A DNA stretch of 64,000 nucleotides from Neocallimastix lanati (nom. inval.) (GCA_016946835.1 JACVTC010000033.1:352501-416500); one strand, 5' to 3'. Positions 12,766-24,673 are shown, counted from the first letter of the stretch. A program made the numbers and translations. Notes: generated from the letters alone by a model not told the origin.

Positions 12766-13839
12766 TCAAAAAAAATTATTGTTATTATTATTAGATTTAT
12801 CATTGTTCTTATTAATAATATTTCCAGTGTAATAATTATTTTTGTTATTATATCTTTTATAATAATTTTTATTTTTGTAATTATTATTTTTATAATTTTT
12901 ATCATTATCATCTGATTTATTATTTTCTCTAATTAAAAGATTATATTTACAATGATCAGTAGTGTGACCTTTAGTTTTGCATATATGACAATAATATTCG
13001 TTACGAATTTTATTAGTATTATTATAATTTTTATTATTATTTGGTTTATTTTTATTTATATTATTGACATTTGAATCGTTTATAACGGTAGTTTTTGACC
13101 TTAAAATTTCGGCTTTTTCAAAAAAGTCATGCCTTTTGTTTAATTCTTTAATAAGATCATCAAAAGTTTTATAACTATAAATTGGTGGTGAATTTATACC
13201 AATTCTATCTAATTCATTTACTGCAAATAAAAGTTTAGTTTCCTCATCAAAAGGAATTCTTTTTAATTTATTAGATTCAAATTTATGTTGTTCGAAAAGA
13301 TTGTTTAATTCATTAATATATTGAATATAGTCATTGTTTATTAACTTAAGATTAATAATTTTATATTCAAGAATATTTAATAGTGCTTGGCCAGATTGAT
13401 AGAAACGGTTTTTTAATCTATCAATCATACTATAAGCAGTTTTACATCCTCGTAAATATTCTTGGTTTGATTTTTCTAAACTATTTATTATGATAGATTG
13501 AACCGCATTATCCGATTTTATTTGACCTCTGTTCATATTTGAATATTGGATTTCTTTTTCAATATAAATATCTAAATCATTGGCAATGAGATGCCTCTTT
13601 AAAGGCTCATACCAATCTAAGAAATTTTCTTTATTTAATACGAAATCTTTAATTTCAAAAACAGATTTAGTTATATTTCCATAATATTTGTTTATGATAA
13701 TCCTTTTATCATTGGATTCATCATCTTCATATGAAGAAATCGATTCATCGTCCTTATTTTCAGTTGGATTCGATGAACTCGAACTCTCTTCAATATGATT
13801 ATTATTGTTATTCTTTCTTTTAGCCATTCTTTGGAACAT
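12766..13839 (-). CDS. gag: Copia gag (capsid/nucleocapsid protein)
   Basis: 357 residues starting MFQRMAKRKNNNNN, 102 bp inside the 5' LTR. An acidic Ser/Glu-rich start is followed by the copia gag core (NKENFLDWYEPLKRHL near residue 70). A CCHC zinc knuckle of form C-x2-C-x4-H-x4-C lies at about residues 283-296 (CHICKTKGHTTDHC), followed by an Asn/Lys/Tyr-rich tail. Gag packages element RNA into virus-like particles. The frame ends at a single TGA (12766-12768) just after a run of eight T; the next codons continue pol in the same frame. Confidence 0.93.
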   Translation of the reverse strand: MFQRMAKRKNNNNNHIEESSSSSNPTENKDDESISSYEDDESNDKRIIINKYYGNITKSVFEIKDFVLNKENFLDWYEPLKRHLIANDLDIYIEKEIQYSNMNRGQIKSDNAVQSIIINSLEKSNQEYLRGCKTAYSMIDRLKNRFYQSGQALLNILEYKIINLKLINNDYIQYINELNNLFEQHKFESNKLKRIPFDEETKLLFAVNELDRIGINSPPIYSYKTFDDLIKELNKRHDFFEKAEILRSKTTVINDSNVNNINKNKPNNNKNYNNTNKIRNEYYCHICKTKGHTTDHCKYNLLIRENNKSDDNDKNYKNNNYKNKNYYKRYNNKNNYYTGNIINKNNDKSNNNNNNFF

Positions 13840-13926
13840 TAATATAAAATAATTAATTATATTATAAAGTCATTAAAATCATTAAAATGTTTTAAAAATT
13901 AAAATTAATAATAGGTCTCTTGATAT

Positions 13927-13941
13927 ATGAGACTCTTAATC
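13927..13941 (-). promoter_or_regulatory. Primer-binding site, probably for a 5' half of tRNA-Lys(CUU)
   Basis: Directly inside the 5' LTR the minus strand reads GATTAAGAGTCTCAT. Its complement ATGAGACTCTTAATC is the anticodon arm of eukaryotic tRNA-Lys(CUU) as I remember it, with CTT at the centre. There is no match to a tRNA 3' CCA end next to the LTR, so priming by a cleaved tRNA half, as in Drosophila copia with tRNA-iMet, is the likely mode. Confidence 0.75.
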
Positions 13942-14185
13942 TGTTAAGGAGTCAATATAAGATATGATGTGTACACAACAAAATGTATTATTATTTAATT
14001 AAATTTAATTTATTATTTATTAATTTATATGATTTAAAAAAAGTATTTAAAAAGACTCAAAATATTAATTTCATAAAAAAATTTTCTTTTTATATTTTAC
14101 ATACAAATTATTACTTAATCAAATATTATAAATATTTATAATACTTTAATGTACAAAAGTTTAAATATTATGTTGAACTTTAACA
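13942..14185 (-). repeat. 5' LTR of the complete copia element
   Basis: 244 bp, TGTTAA...TTAACA ends, read as identical to 8976-9219. The right flank TTTAA (14186-14190) is the target-site duplication. The primer-binding site lies directly inside it. Confidence 0.96.
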
Positions 14186-14467
14186 TTTAATATGTTATTT
14201 AATAATGTAATATAAATTATATTTTGTTAATATTTTAATTTTATTTTCTTAAAATTTTTATATAATTAATAGATAGTTTTCAAATATATATATAAAATAG
14301 AAGTGTATATTGGATATAATTATTCTTTGTCTTTTACATTTTTATTGTATTTTTACTTTCTTTGATTGATTTCTTTTAAATAAAATTAATATACATATAT
14401 ATATACATATATATATTGTATTAATTGAAATCTTTTTATAATGTAATAATTTATCTTTTTTCTTTTT

Positions 14468-14501
<34 letters not shown>

Positions 14502-14675
14502 CATTTTTCATTTTTTATTTCTATTTCTTCTCTTTTCTTAACAATTATTATTATAATTATTATAATTATAATTATAATTATTATTATTATTATTATTATT
14601 TTATTTTAGACCAGAAAATGAATACATTTTTCAGTTAAACATAGTAAAGGAGGGAAAATATATTATAAATATATT

Positions 14676-14708
<33 letters not shown>

Positions 14709-14776
14709 TAATAAAAAATAAAAAATAAAAAAAAAAAAATAAAAAATAAAAAAAAGTGAAAAAAGTATTCTATTTA

Positions 14777-14886
14777 AAATAAAATTATATAAAAAATAAA
14801 ATTATATAAAAAATAAAATTATATAAAAAATAAAATTATATAAAAAATAAAATTATATAAAAAATAAAGTTATGTAAAAAATAAAT
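14777..14886. repeat. 17-bp tandem repeat, about 6.5 copies
   Basis: Unit AAAAAATAAAATTATAT, with a variant last copy (AAAGTTATGT). It lies 590 bp right of the complete copia element. Confidence 0.85.
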
Positions 14887-15121
14887 GTAATACAATGAAA
14901 AGCATTATTTCAAATAACAAAAAAGAAAGTAAACATCTGTAAAGTATAATAATTAATAATTATTATAAAGCAAAAAATAAAACAAATATAAAAAATAAAA
15001 TTTTATAATTTTTTTTAAAAAAATAATAATAGTTATAATTATAATATAAAAATTATTTATTATAACTTGAATAATTAACAATTAAAATATACATATATAT
15101 ATTTTTTTTATTCAATATAAG

Positions 15122-15157
<36 letters not shown>

Positions 15158-15525
15158 TATTTTTATTAATTTCAATATATAAGTCTTTTTTTTTTTTTTT
15201 TTTGTATTTTTATAATTAACAATAAAAATATACATATATATATAAGTCTTTTTTTTTTTTTTTTGGTTTATAAAATATTAAATAATAATCTTTTATTATT
15301 AAAATTATTAAAAAAGTATAATTAATAATTAAATAATTTATTATTATTATTTTTTTTTTTTTTACAGCGGTAATTATTGAGAATTTTAAACTTTATTTAT
15401 TTATTCATTGATTAATTATATGAATATTTTTTTTTTTTTTTTTATAAAATAAATATTATTTGATCAATTTTAAACATAATAATATTTAATATTTTTAAAT
15501 AGTAATGTAATATAAAATAAACCTA

Positions 15526-15572
<47 letters not shown>

Positions 15573-15599
15573 AAAAGCAAGTAATATTCAAAATAAAGT

Positions 15600-15997
15600 G
15601 TATAAATAAATTCAGAAAAAAAAAAAAAGAGTTCATAGGCAATGAAATGAACCTCACCACCAAAATGATAAGATTTCAGGTTTTTTTTAAAAAAAAAAAA
15701 GGAATTTTTTATTCCGAATTAGGGGTTGAATTGAATTGACTTTCTTTTCTTTTTTTTTTCTTTCTTTGAAAGAAATTATTGATCTTCATCTTCTTTTCCT
15801 TCAAAGGTATTGGGCCTCTGCTAGCCTATCCTTACTTAACATTTTTTTTTTTTTTTTTTTTTTTTAAGGGATGACACCTCCTTGATTAGTTTGCACATAT
15901 ATCATACCATCTGAAAATAGTAAATCCTTATCGAGTACTAGCTCTCAACCTAATTTCTGTATATAAAGAGAGCGATAGATCGCACCAAGAATGGCGT

Positions 15998-16052
<55 letters not shown>

Positions 16053-16780
16053 TTTGGAATTTAATTCACTAGAAATGATTTAGTTATAAAACAAAAACAT
16101 CTCATTCCTTTTTCCCTTTTTTATTTTTTTTATTTTTTTTTTTTTTTTTTATAATTTAAATCAATAATGTTTGCATCTCTTCCGCCAATGAAGCAAATTA
16201 TATAATCGATATCACGTCACATATATATTTACACACACTCATTATTCAGTAAATCACTTAAATTAACATGATTTTCACCAATAGACCTATTCACTACATT
16301 ATTAGTAAACGATACTTTTATTTTCACTATCATTAATATAAAAAAAATTCCTATTTTCGCTATCTATACTATGCCTCTATCTTTAACAATACAATTCCTT
16401 ATTGTTTATTTTATTATTAAGAGTTATATTCTTCGTTACTACGATCAGAATCAGTACTTGTACCTTGATTCTACATTATTCATATCAGGGATTGCAGTGT
16501 TTACCTTTACTATTTAATATTGGACAATATTTAGTAATTACAAAAAAAAAATAAAAAGAAAAAAAATAAAAAAAAAAAAATTTTTTTCATAAATAATTTT
16601 CAATATCCATTAAACTATTTCATTCGAAATTCAGGGAAAAGATAACATTTTAGAAAATCAATATTCCAATCGAGTATTACTATCTTTTCTATAATAACAA
16701 GGACGACGTAGTGTTGATTGATTTTTCCTGTCCTATCTCTATCCTAGTAAAAAAAAAACTTTACAACGGCTTTTTTTTTT
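15600..16780. other. Unassigned decayed sequence of mixed complexity
   Basis: Between long A/T runs there are stretches of coding-like complexity, for example on the minus strand QGTSTDSDRSNEEYNS (about 16423-16470) and NNVVNRSIGENHVNLSDLLN (about 16240-16300), and LFSDGMIYVQTNQGG (about 15870-15915). All are broken by stops. A very old retroelement or pseudogene is likely, but I could not assign a family. Confidence 0.4.
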
Positions 16781-16870
16781 TTATTTTGATGATGGAAATT
16801 TTATCAATAATTAACTATTATTATGCATATATTAATATATATATATATATATTCAATACATAGTTATACT

Positions 16871-16977
16871 AATCCTAGCTAGTTTATAACAGTATATAGT
16901 TAATTAAAATAATATACTAATTATTGAATTAATTAATTAATGATATATATACATTGATATAATAACTAGCTAGGATT
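16871..16977. repeat. 107-bp segment with 14-bp perfect terminal inverted repeats
   Basis: AATCCTAGCTAGTT at 16871-16884 and its exact reverse complement at 16964-16977. The inside is AT-rich and partly self-complementary. It has the form of a small MITE, but no clear target-site duplication flanks it. Confidence 0.5.
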
Positions 16978-17088
16978 GCAATATAATATGCATATACACA
17001 TATACATGCAAAACATAATCAACATATATTCTATCATTCAATGTATATAAACTATTGCATTTATAGCTAATATATATTAAAATAAATA

Positions 17089-17119
<31 letters not shown>

Positions 17120-17121
17120 GT

Positions 17122-17123
<2 letters not shown>

Positions 17124-17168
<45 letters not shown>

Positions 17169-17937
17169 CAGGGAAGAAAATACACTGCCATAACTTTATT
17201 AATTTTATTATAAAAAAAAAATAAAAAAATACATGTAGGTGAAAAGTACATTTGAAATTAAAAATAAAAATAAAAGTTTAAAAAATAAAAAAAAAAAAAG
17301 GGAAAAAATACTATGTATTTCGGCAAGTTATACTCTGCGGGAATTTTTTCCCTTCCTAACAATTAAAAGAAAATAATAAAACCTAGAAGTAACATCTTTA
17401 ACATAGAGATTAGTGATGGTGTCCACTAAACTCTCCCCGGATTCATCATTTACTGAACTACTAGGGCGAGATTCATCCTTCGTAGAAATAGATGATGATC
17501 CTGTATTATCATTAAGCCTTATCAGTACGACGTCGACGCTCTGCTCTTGGTTAAGTTTGGTATTTTGGAATACCTATCAAATAATAGCTCAAGCAAACGA
17601 ACTACTTATGATAGGTATTGCCCTTGTTAAGAATTCCGCCAAGCCCACAATTTTTGGAACAGGTGACTCAGATGAACCTTTGAAACGTAGTTCATTTAAT
17701 TGTTTCTGTTCCCCACTATCGAAATGTAGCTCATTTAAAGCTAAAGTTCCACCAAGAAGGAACAAGTATATATAATGATTGATATAATCAACAAAATCAA
17801 AAATATAGTCGTTGTTTTTCTGAAAAGGGTTTACCGTTTTTAGAGAAGGAACCTATATACCAAAATAGACCAGTATTAATTAATCTTTTGAATTCTAGTC
17901 GTTCTAGATTTGTTTGAACCAAGAAGAGAAGAATTTT
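17124..17937 (-). mobile_element. 5'-truncated LINE copy with internal deletion
   Basis: On the minus strand it ends in a 42-bp poly-A (17124-17165), preceded by the same 3' end as the LINE at 42.8-47.3 kb (CTTCCCTGTCT before the tail). About 17166-17800 matches 46590-47204. About 17803-17930 then matches 45850-45974 (TGGTTCAAACAAATCTAGAA), so roughly 600 bp is missing between the two blocks. The sense frame is broken after residues matching SSSF by small insertions. A 120-codon open frame on the plus strand (17413-17775) is antisense to the LINE and not taken as a gene. Confidence 0.85.
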
Positions 17938-18007
17938 TTTTTTTTTTTTTTTTTTAACAGCAGCAAACTTGTTTCATCTTTATTAATTAAATATTTGAAA
18001 AGAATAA

Positions 18008-18170
18008 CTAAGTAGATGGGAATAATAAATAACTTTACTAATAACAAAGATGATTAATAATACATGATGAGTGATGAGTTTTTCCATTTTCTAAGGCAGC
18101 GTAAATTGAGATATAGCTGAAAGAGGAGGTATTCTCAATTCACGAGTTAATATCATAGAGACTAATATAA
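18008..18170 (-). mobile_element. Rearranged LINE fragment
   Basis: On the minus strand, sequence resembling the LINE at 46005-46060 (coding RELRIPPLSAI, compare RDLSIPPIAGI) is followed by sequence matching 45815-45855 (TTTGTTATTAGTAAAG then TTATTTATTATTC). The order is the reverse of that in the intact LINE. It abuts the truncated LINE copy to its left, so the two may be one scrambled insertion. Confidence 0.6.
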
Positions 18171-18179
18171 GAATTAAAA

Positions 18180-18789
18180 TGATGATGATGATGATGATGA
18201 TGACGATGGAAATTTTTATCTATAACTAACCGTAATATAAATAATACACCCTATTTTGAATGAATTGATGAAAATTGAAAATTAAAAAATAATAATTTTC
18301 AAATAAATTTACTTTATTTCTTTATTTTTATTTTTATTTTTTATTTTTTTATTTTTATTTTAATATATATATATAATCTTTTTAATAAATAAATGATTTA
18401 GTATAAATTAGTTTTTTTTTTTTTTTATATTTTAATAAATTATTTAGAATGAATGAATATTTTTTTTTTATAAATAAATTATTTGGTAATAAAACTTTTT
18501 TTTTTTTTTTATTAAATCTATTTAAATTTATAATTATAACAATTATTTTTTTTTAATAATTTTTTTTTTTTTGTTTTTTTTTATAAATTTTTAAAATTTT
18601 TTTTATTATTTATTTTTTAAATTTTTATATAAATATTTTTTTTTTTATAATTTTAAATATTAATATATTTATTTTTTATTTATTTACTATTTAAATTTTT
18701 GTTTATGATTATTTTTAAATTGTTGTTTTAGTTTTTGTTATATAAACAATTATTTAAAAATGAAATTTACAAAAAAAAAAAAAAAAAAA

Positions 18790-18822
<33 letters not shown>

Positions 18823-19215
18823 CTATTTATTAACATTTTTAATTAATTTTTCCATACGGATTCTAATTATTATTTTTTTTTTTTTCTTTCTTAAATATAA
18901 AAAAGAAAATATTTCTAAAAAAAAAAAAAGTACATAATTATTATATATATAAATATATATATAAAAAGGGTTTTTTATTTGATAAAAAAAAATTATAAGA
19001 TTAAAAATCAAAAAAAAAAAAAAAAATTTAAATTTATATATGGTTTTCTCGATTTTAAAAAATAATTAGATCGCTTTTATTAAATATTTTTTTTTTTTAA
19101 TTTTCAATACTTCCTTCTTATTTTATTTTTTTTTTTTAGAAATCCTCTATTTTTAGTTTTTTATATTTTTAATTTCATATTATATTATTAAAAAAATAAA
19201 AAAAATTTTTTTTTA
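18180..19215. other. Intergenic, no gene seen
   Basis: It begins with an interrupted (ATG)n near 18180-18208 and is otherwise A/T homopolymers. It includes the 3' flank of the CotH gene at 19216. Confidence 0.75.
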
Positions 19216-21137
19216 TTAATATAATATTAAAGTAACGAAAAGAACAATCAATGATGATAATACACTATATGAAATTGTTCCTACAGCAGAAGATTCGCTC
19301 TTTGAATCATTCTTATTTTGAGATGGGTTCTCAACGACACCAATATCTTCAACGTGAGCTGCTGGTACTTGGATACCTAATTCAGTAGTTAAACTGCTAA
19401 TTCTATTGTTAAGGAAATACTTTATTGGGTACATATCAATACCAACAGGTTGGTCACTAGTAACATGACTTTCGAAATCTTCTGGAGTGAATTTAATATC
19501 AGCATCAATAACTGGTTTTGGATTAACTCTTGGAAGAGTCATATCCCATTGAGCATCTTCTCTAATAAGATCAGCTAAAGATTTAAGACGAGCATTGAAA
19601 ACTTCTGGATGTAAAGCAGTAGATAAAAGACGTTCGATAATCTTTTTGAATTTTTCTTCATTTTCTGGATGACTACGAATAGCATCAAGTGGTCCTCTGG
19701 CCTTCGTTACACCTTCATCAAAGAGTGGTGGATATTGAGCTAAGGATGTATTTAATAAGGCATCTGGTTCACCACCAACACCAAAACTAAAGTGGAAATC
19801 AGCATCATGGAAGTACCATTTATTCTTTGTAAGATCCTTAAAGACATAGTAATTACCTGGCTTAACCCAGTAGTTATCTATACCTCCAGAAACAAATTCC
19901 ATAGCCATATATTTTAAGAAAGAATCAATATCTAATGACATTTCAGATATGGTACCAGTTCCATAATCATTAATTTCTTTAAGTAATGGAAGAAGTTCTT
20001 GTTGAACATGAACGGTATTTTCTACAGTTTCATCATCTCCTTTGTAAGTATAAATGGCATACATTGGATTAGTCATATCTTCACCGTAATAACCTAAATC
20101 ACCATAAGTAATACCAATTGGACAATCTGGACAGTAATCAGCCTTGAAAATTGGGTTCATAACATCAGCTGGATACTTTTCACCCTTATTAAAGGTTTCT
20201 CTTAAATAACGGCCACTTGGAATATCATCTGAAATATCAAATAAACCAATTGGTTCATTATTAATGAATACACGAGTTAATTTATTTTGAGCAGCTGGAA
20301 CACCAAGAGAATTTAAAACATCACCATAAAGTTTATCTCTTAAATAAGAAGGATCCATATGCTCAGCACGTAACTTTACAGTAGAACGATCAAAGAGTTC
20401 CTTATTATTATCATCTTTTAAATTTTTAAGTGTGTAACTAAGTTTTGGAACACCTCTTGTAGATTGACCACTAAGGGATAATATAGCTTGATTGAATTTT
20501 CTTACACCATATGGAGAAGCATAGGTAACTTTAGCTTCTGCTTTAATTTCTTTGTTTTCAGTATCATTGTACATTTGTTGTAAAATATTTGGATCACATT
20601 CAATAAGAATTGTAGAAACATGAGTATCATCATATAATTTTGATGGAACATAATATTCAAAGCTTTCAAAAGCCTTTGGTAAAAGAGGATGTTCTTTTAC
20701 TGTAATACTTCTATTAAAGAATTCATTAAGAGCTTTTTCACCTTCATTACGAACACGTTCAAATTGTTCAGCTTCTGCATTACCATTTCCACTATCTAAA
20801 ATATAATTATATTTTACTGGGAAAGAATCTACATCAACTTTAACTTTATAAAGTGGTGCTCTATCTGGATCTAATTCCATTTGATATTGTTGACCTCCAA
20901 TATTAAGAATTGGAGTGCCATTTACAGCTAATACCTTAAAGGTAACTATTTTTTTATTTTTATTTTTTTTTATGATATACATTATAAAATAATATTAATA
21001 AAACATTATAATATTACTATTTCAATTTCATTCTATTTTTTTTTTATTCAAATTTGTTATAACTTACCACTTTCTGCATTAGATAATAATGATTGTGCTG
21101 TTAATAATAAAATACTTATAGTCTTGTTGAATTTCAT
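19216..21137 (-). CDS. CotH-like secreted, probably membrane-anchored kinase-family protein (complete)
   Basis: Two exons: 21068-21137 and 19216-20945, with a GTAAGT...TAG intron of 122 bp. Together they give 599 residues. Exon 1 encodes a signal peptide starting MKFNKTISILLLTAQSLLS. The start was chosen because the first exon matches in length (70 nt) and phase the first exon of the paralogue at 1-1579; an ATG at 20982 lies inside the intron and is not the start. Kinase-like core motifs: KLRAEHMD, then IDNYW near residue 379 and HDADFHFSFG near residue 402. The C-terminus is a Ser/Asn-rich linker followed by about 20 hydrophobic residues, which looks like a GPI-anchor signal or a tail anchor (inferred). 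No dockerin-type Cys-rich module is seen, so it need not be a cellulosome component. Substrate unknown. Confidence 0.93.
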
Positions 21138-24100
21138 TTTTACAATTTTTTTTTTTTTTATCTTTTTATAATATTATTTATTTTTGTTAATATATCTTTT
21201 TTTATTTTTATTTTTTATTTATACATATATATATACAATTAAATATTTTTATTTAAATTTATATTTATCTTGTATATATATATTTCAGAGAATAAATATT
21301 TTTGAAACTTTTTAATTTTTGATATCTGTTATTACTTTTTTTTTTTTTTTTGAAAAAAAAAAATTTTGTACAATTATTTGATTTTTTATTTTTATATTAT
21401 TTTATATTATTAATATTTTTTTTTTTTTTTACTTCTTATTCTATTTTGTTTTATTATAAAGGACTCTCAAAATATACAATCCTTTTTTTATTTATTTATT
21501 TATTATTTTATTTAGAAGTAATAAAAAAAAGAATTATTTCAAAGATTTCAAATTTTAAAATATTTTTAAATGATGAAACTATTTTATGCTTTTATATGAA
21601 ATTTAATTTATAAAAAGAATCAATATATTTGAAATTTATTCATATATTAAATTTAATATAATTTTAATTTATTCATTTAAATAATACTATTATTCTAAAT
21701 ATTTTTTTTAAAAAAAAAATATAAAAAATATATATTTATATATATATATACATATTCTCAATAATTTATTTATGATAAAAAGCTTTATTGTAATGTTTAA
21801 AATAATAATAAAAATTAATATAGTAAATTTAATTTTAATTAAATAAAAAATAAAGAATTACTATATATGAAATGATGATAAATAATAATAATAAAAGAAA
21901 AAAAGACCGTTTTTTCAATTCGTATAACGCTATATTAATTTTTTTTTTTTTTCATTTTTCATTTTTTATATTATATTAAATAGTATTAAAGTTCATTAAA
22001 TATAAAAAAAGTTCCTTATTAAGAAATTAAATAGTATAAATTAAATGATTATTAATTTATATTATTTAAATTATCCTTTTAATTGATTTATTATTTATTA
22101 AAATTTATTATTAAATCTATAAATTTATTTAATTATTATATTTTAAACTTGTATTACCATATTACCATATACTATTTATTTATTTATTTATTTATTATTT
22201 ATTTATTTATTTATTTATGTATTATTTATTTATTAATTATTTATTTATTTACTTTTTTCATTATATATATATTCAAAATTTTGAATGTATAAAAGTTAAT
22301 TTATTATTTCATTTCAATTATAGAGTATTGTAATTTTTAATAGTTTTTATTTTATTTCTCATATTAATTATATTAAAAAAACAATATAATAATATAATAA
22401 TAATAACAATAATAAAGAATCATATGAAAAATAATTATTATTATGAAAAACAATATTTAATAATTTTTTATCATATTTTTTTATTCTCTTTTTAGATTTG
22501 TCACTTCATGAAATAATGAAATATAGTGAAAAAACATAAAATAAAAAAAATAAAAAAATAAATATATAATAATATAATAATAAAAATTTCATTTGTTAAT
22601 TTCAAAAAGAAAAAAAAATTATTTTGTAGATAATAAAATATTTTTTGTATATTATAAAAAATGAACACAATTTTTTTTTATATATAAAATAAGATTAAGT
22701 AGAAAAATAAAAATAAAAAAATAAAAAAAAAAAAATTAAATAAAAAAAATAAAAAAAATAAAAAAAATAAAAAAAATAAAAAAATTAAATAAAAAAATAA
22801 AAAAAATAAAAATAAAAAAAAAAGGTAAATATCCATAATTAATTTATTATATATATTAAAATTTTATATCATCAAATTCATTTATTAATTAATTATCAAC
22901 CATGTTTTAACAAGGTTCAAAATCAGATATTCTTTTTATATATAATAAACATTAATATTTATCTAGTATTATAATAAATTAATAAATATTTATCTAATAT
23001 ATTAAATTATATAATAATAGTATAAATTTTATTGATTTATTTATATAAAGTAATAAAATATAAATTAAAAAAAAAATAAATTAAAGCACTAAACCTTAAT
23101 ATATATATTTCTTTACTTGGCATTTATTATGTAACACTATTTTATAATATTTTTATTTAAAAATAATATAATACTATATAAAAAATATTTATTGAATCAA
23201 ATAACTATAATAAATATTTATTTAATTAATGGAATATATTATATATAAAATAAAATATATTCTTTACAATGTTCTAAATATATATATGTAATATATTTAT
23301 TTATTATTTTTTTTCACAATAAATTTCTAATTAATTAAATTTTATATTAATAATATATTAAAATTATAGAATGTAATACATTAATAATAATAATAGATAT
23401 AAATGAACTAAATATAAAAAAAAATATTTATATAAAAAGATAAAAATAATATAAACAAACTATTATTTAAAACATAAATTTTAATAATAGTTGATCATAT
23501 TATTGAATGTATATTGATACATTCAATATAATATAATAATTTAATATAATAATATAATATAATAATATAATATAATAATTTTGTTTAAGGATTTTTAATA
23601 ACATTCAAAGTTTTTCTTTTTTTTTTTTTTTTAATATAATTATTATAATTATTATGGTATATATTAAAAATTAATTTTTACTATAATTAATCGTTTATCT
23701 ATTTTAGGAGTTTGTTTTATGTTTTACAATATGAAACAGTGCAAAATATATTCATACGCCACATGATATACATTTTTGATATCTAAAATGGCTTTTTCTC
23801 CATATGTAAATAGGCAATAATTTTAATTGATATGATTAAACATAATAATTTTTGTATAAATAAAAAATGTATTGTATTACAGACATGTATTTATTAATAA
23901 AAAGAAGACAAAATAAAAAATGTTTCTATTAAATATTAAATATTATAAAATATGTTTCTAGTAAATATGTTTCAATTAGTATATATATTATTACATTTAT
24001 TAACAATGAAATCTAATATATCTGTACGGAGAAAAAAAATATATTTATAAAAAAAAAAAAAAAAAAAAAAGATTAATGAAACTACCCTAAAGAATTAATA

Positions 24101-24477
24101 TTGAAATAAATTAACCATAAATATGAAACATGTTCATTAAGAAAAAAATAATAATAAAAAATAAAAATAAATATAAATATATTATATATATGTATATAAT
24201 ATATATGATATTCTAATTAGAAATAAATAAAAATTGAAAACATTTTGAAAACTATAAAAAAAAAAAAATGTAATAATACAAAATGAAACCATAAATATAA
24301 CATAACAATTCAATAATTAAAAAATAATAATAATAATAATAATAAGATATACACTGTCTGTTCAAGTAACATTTTCTCCTATAAATTATAAAAAAAACAT
24401 TTTTCAATGTTGTCTATTTATTTTAATTAAATAAAAAATATATATATATAAATATATATATATATAAAAAAAAGCTA

Positions 24478-24555
24478 TAAATGGTTAAATAAATATATTT
24501 TATCTACCGTTTGTTCGATTGATAAAATAAAATTATATTATTATTTAACCATTTA
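24478..24555. repeat. Nested inverted repeat (15-bp outer arms)
   Basis: TAAATGGTTAAATAA (24478-24492) is matched by its exact reverse complement at 24541-24555. Inside, TATTTTATC and GATAAAATA pair, leaving a GC-richer loop (TACCGTTTGTTCGATT). An imperfect second TATAAATGGTTTAA copy lies at about 24644. Confidence 0.6.
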
Positions 24556-24673
24556 GAAGCATTGATATTTATATATATATTTTATATATTTTATATATAT
24601 TATATTTTATTTATTTGAGTGATAATTAAACTTTGGTTAAAACTATAAATGGTTTAATGAAAAATAAAAAAGC

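Larger units (their letters stand above)
8971..14190 (-). mobile_element. Complete Ty1/copia LTR retrotransposon (young insertion)
   Basis: The element proper is 8976-14185 (5,210 bp). It is flanked by the 5-bp direct repeat TTTAA at 8971-8975 and 14186-14190. Two LTRs of 244 bp, which I read as identical, begin TGTTAA and end TTAACA. Reading on the minus strand the order is 5' LTR, primer-binding site, gag, one UGA, then protease, integrase, RT, RNase H, polypurine tract and 3' LTR. Integrase before RT makes it copia, not gypsy. All catalytic motifs look intact. It sits within old AT-rich sequence next to an older, related decayed element (5.6-8.8 kb). Confidence 0.96.
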
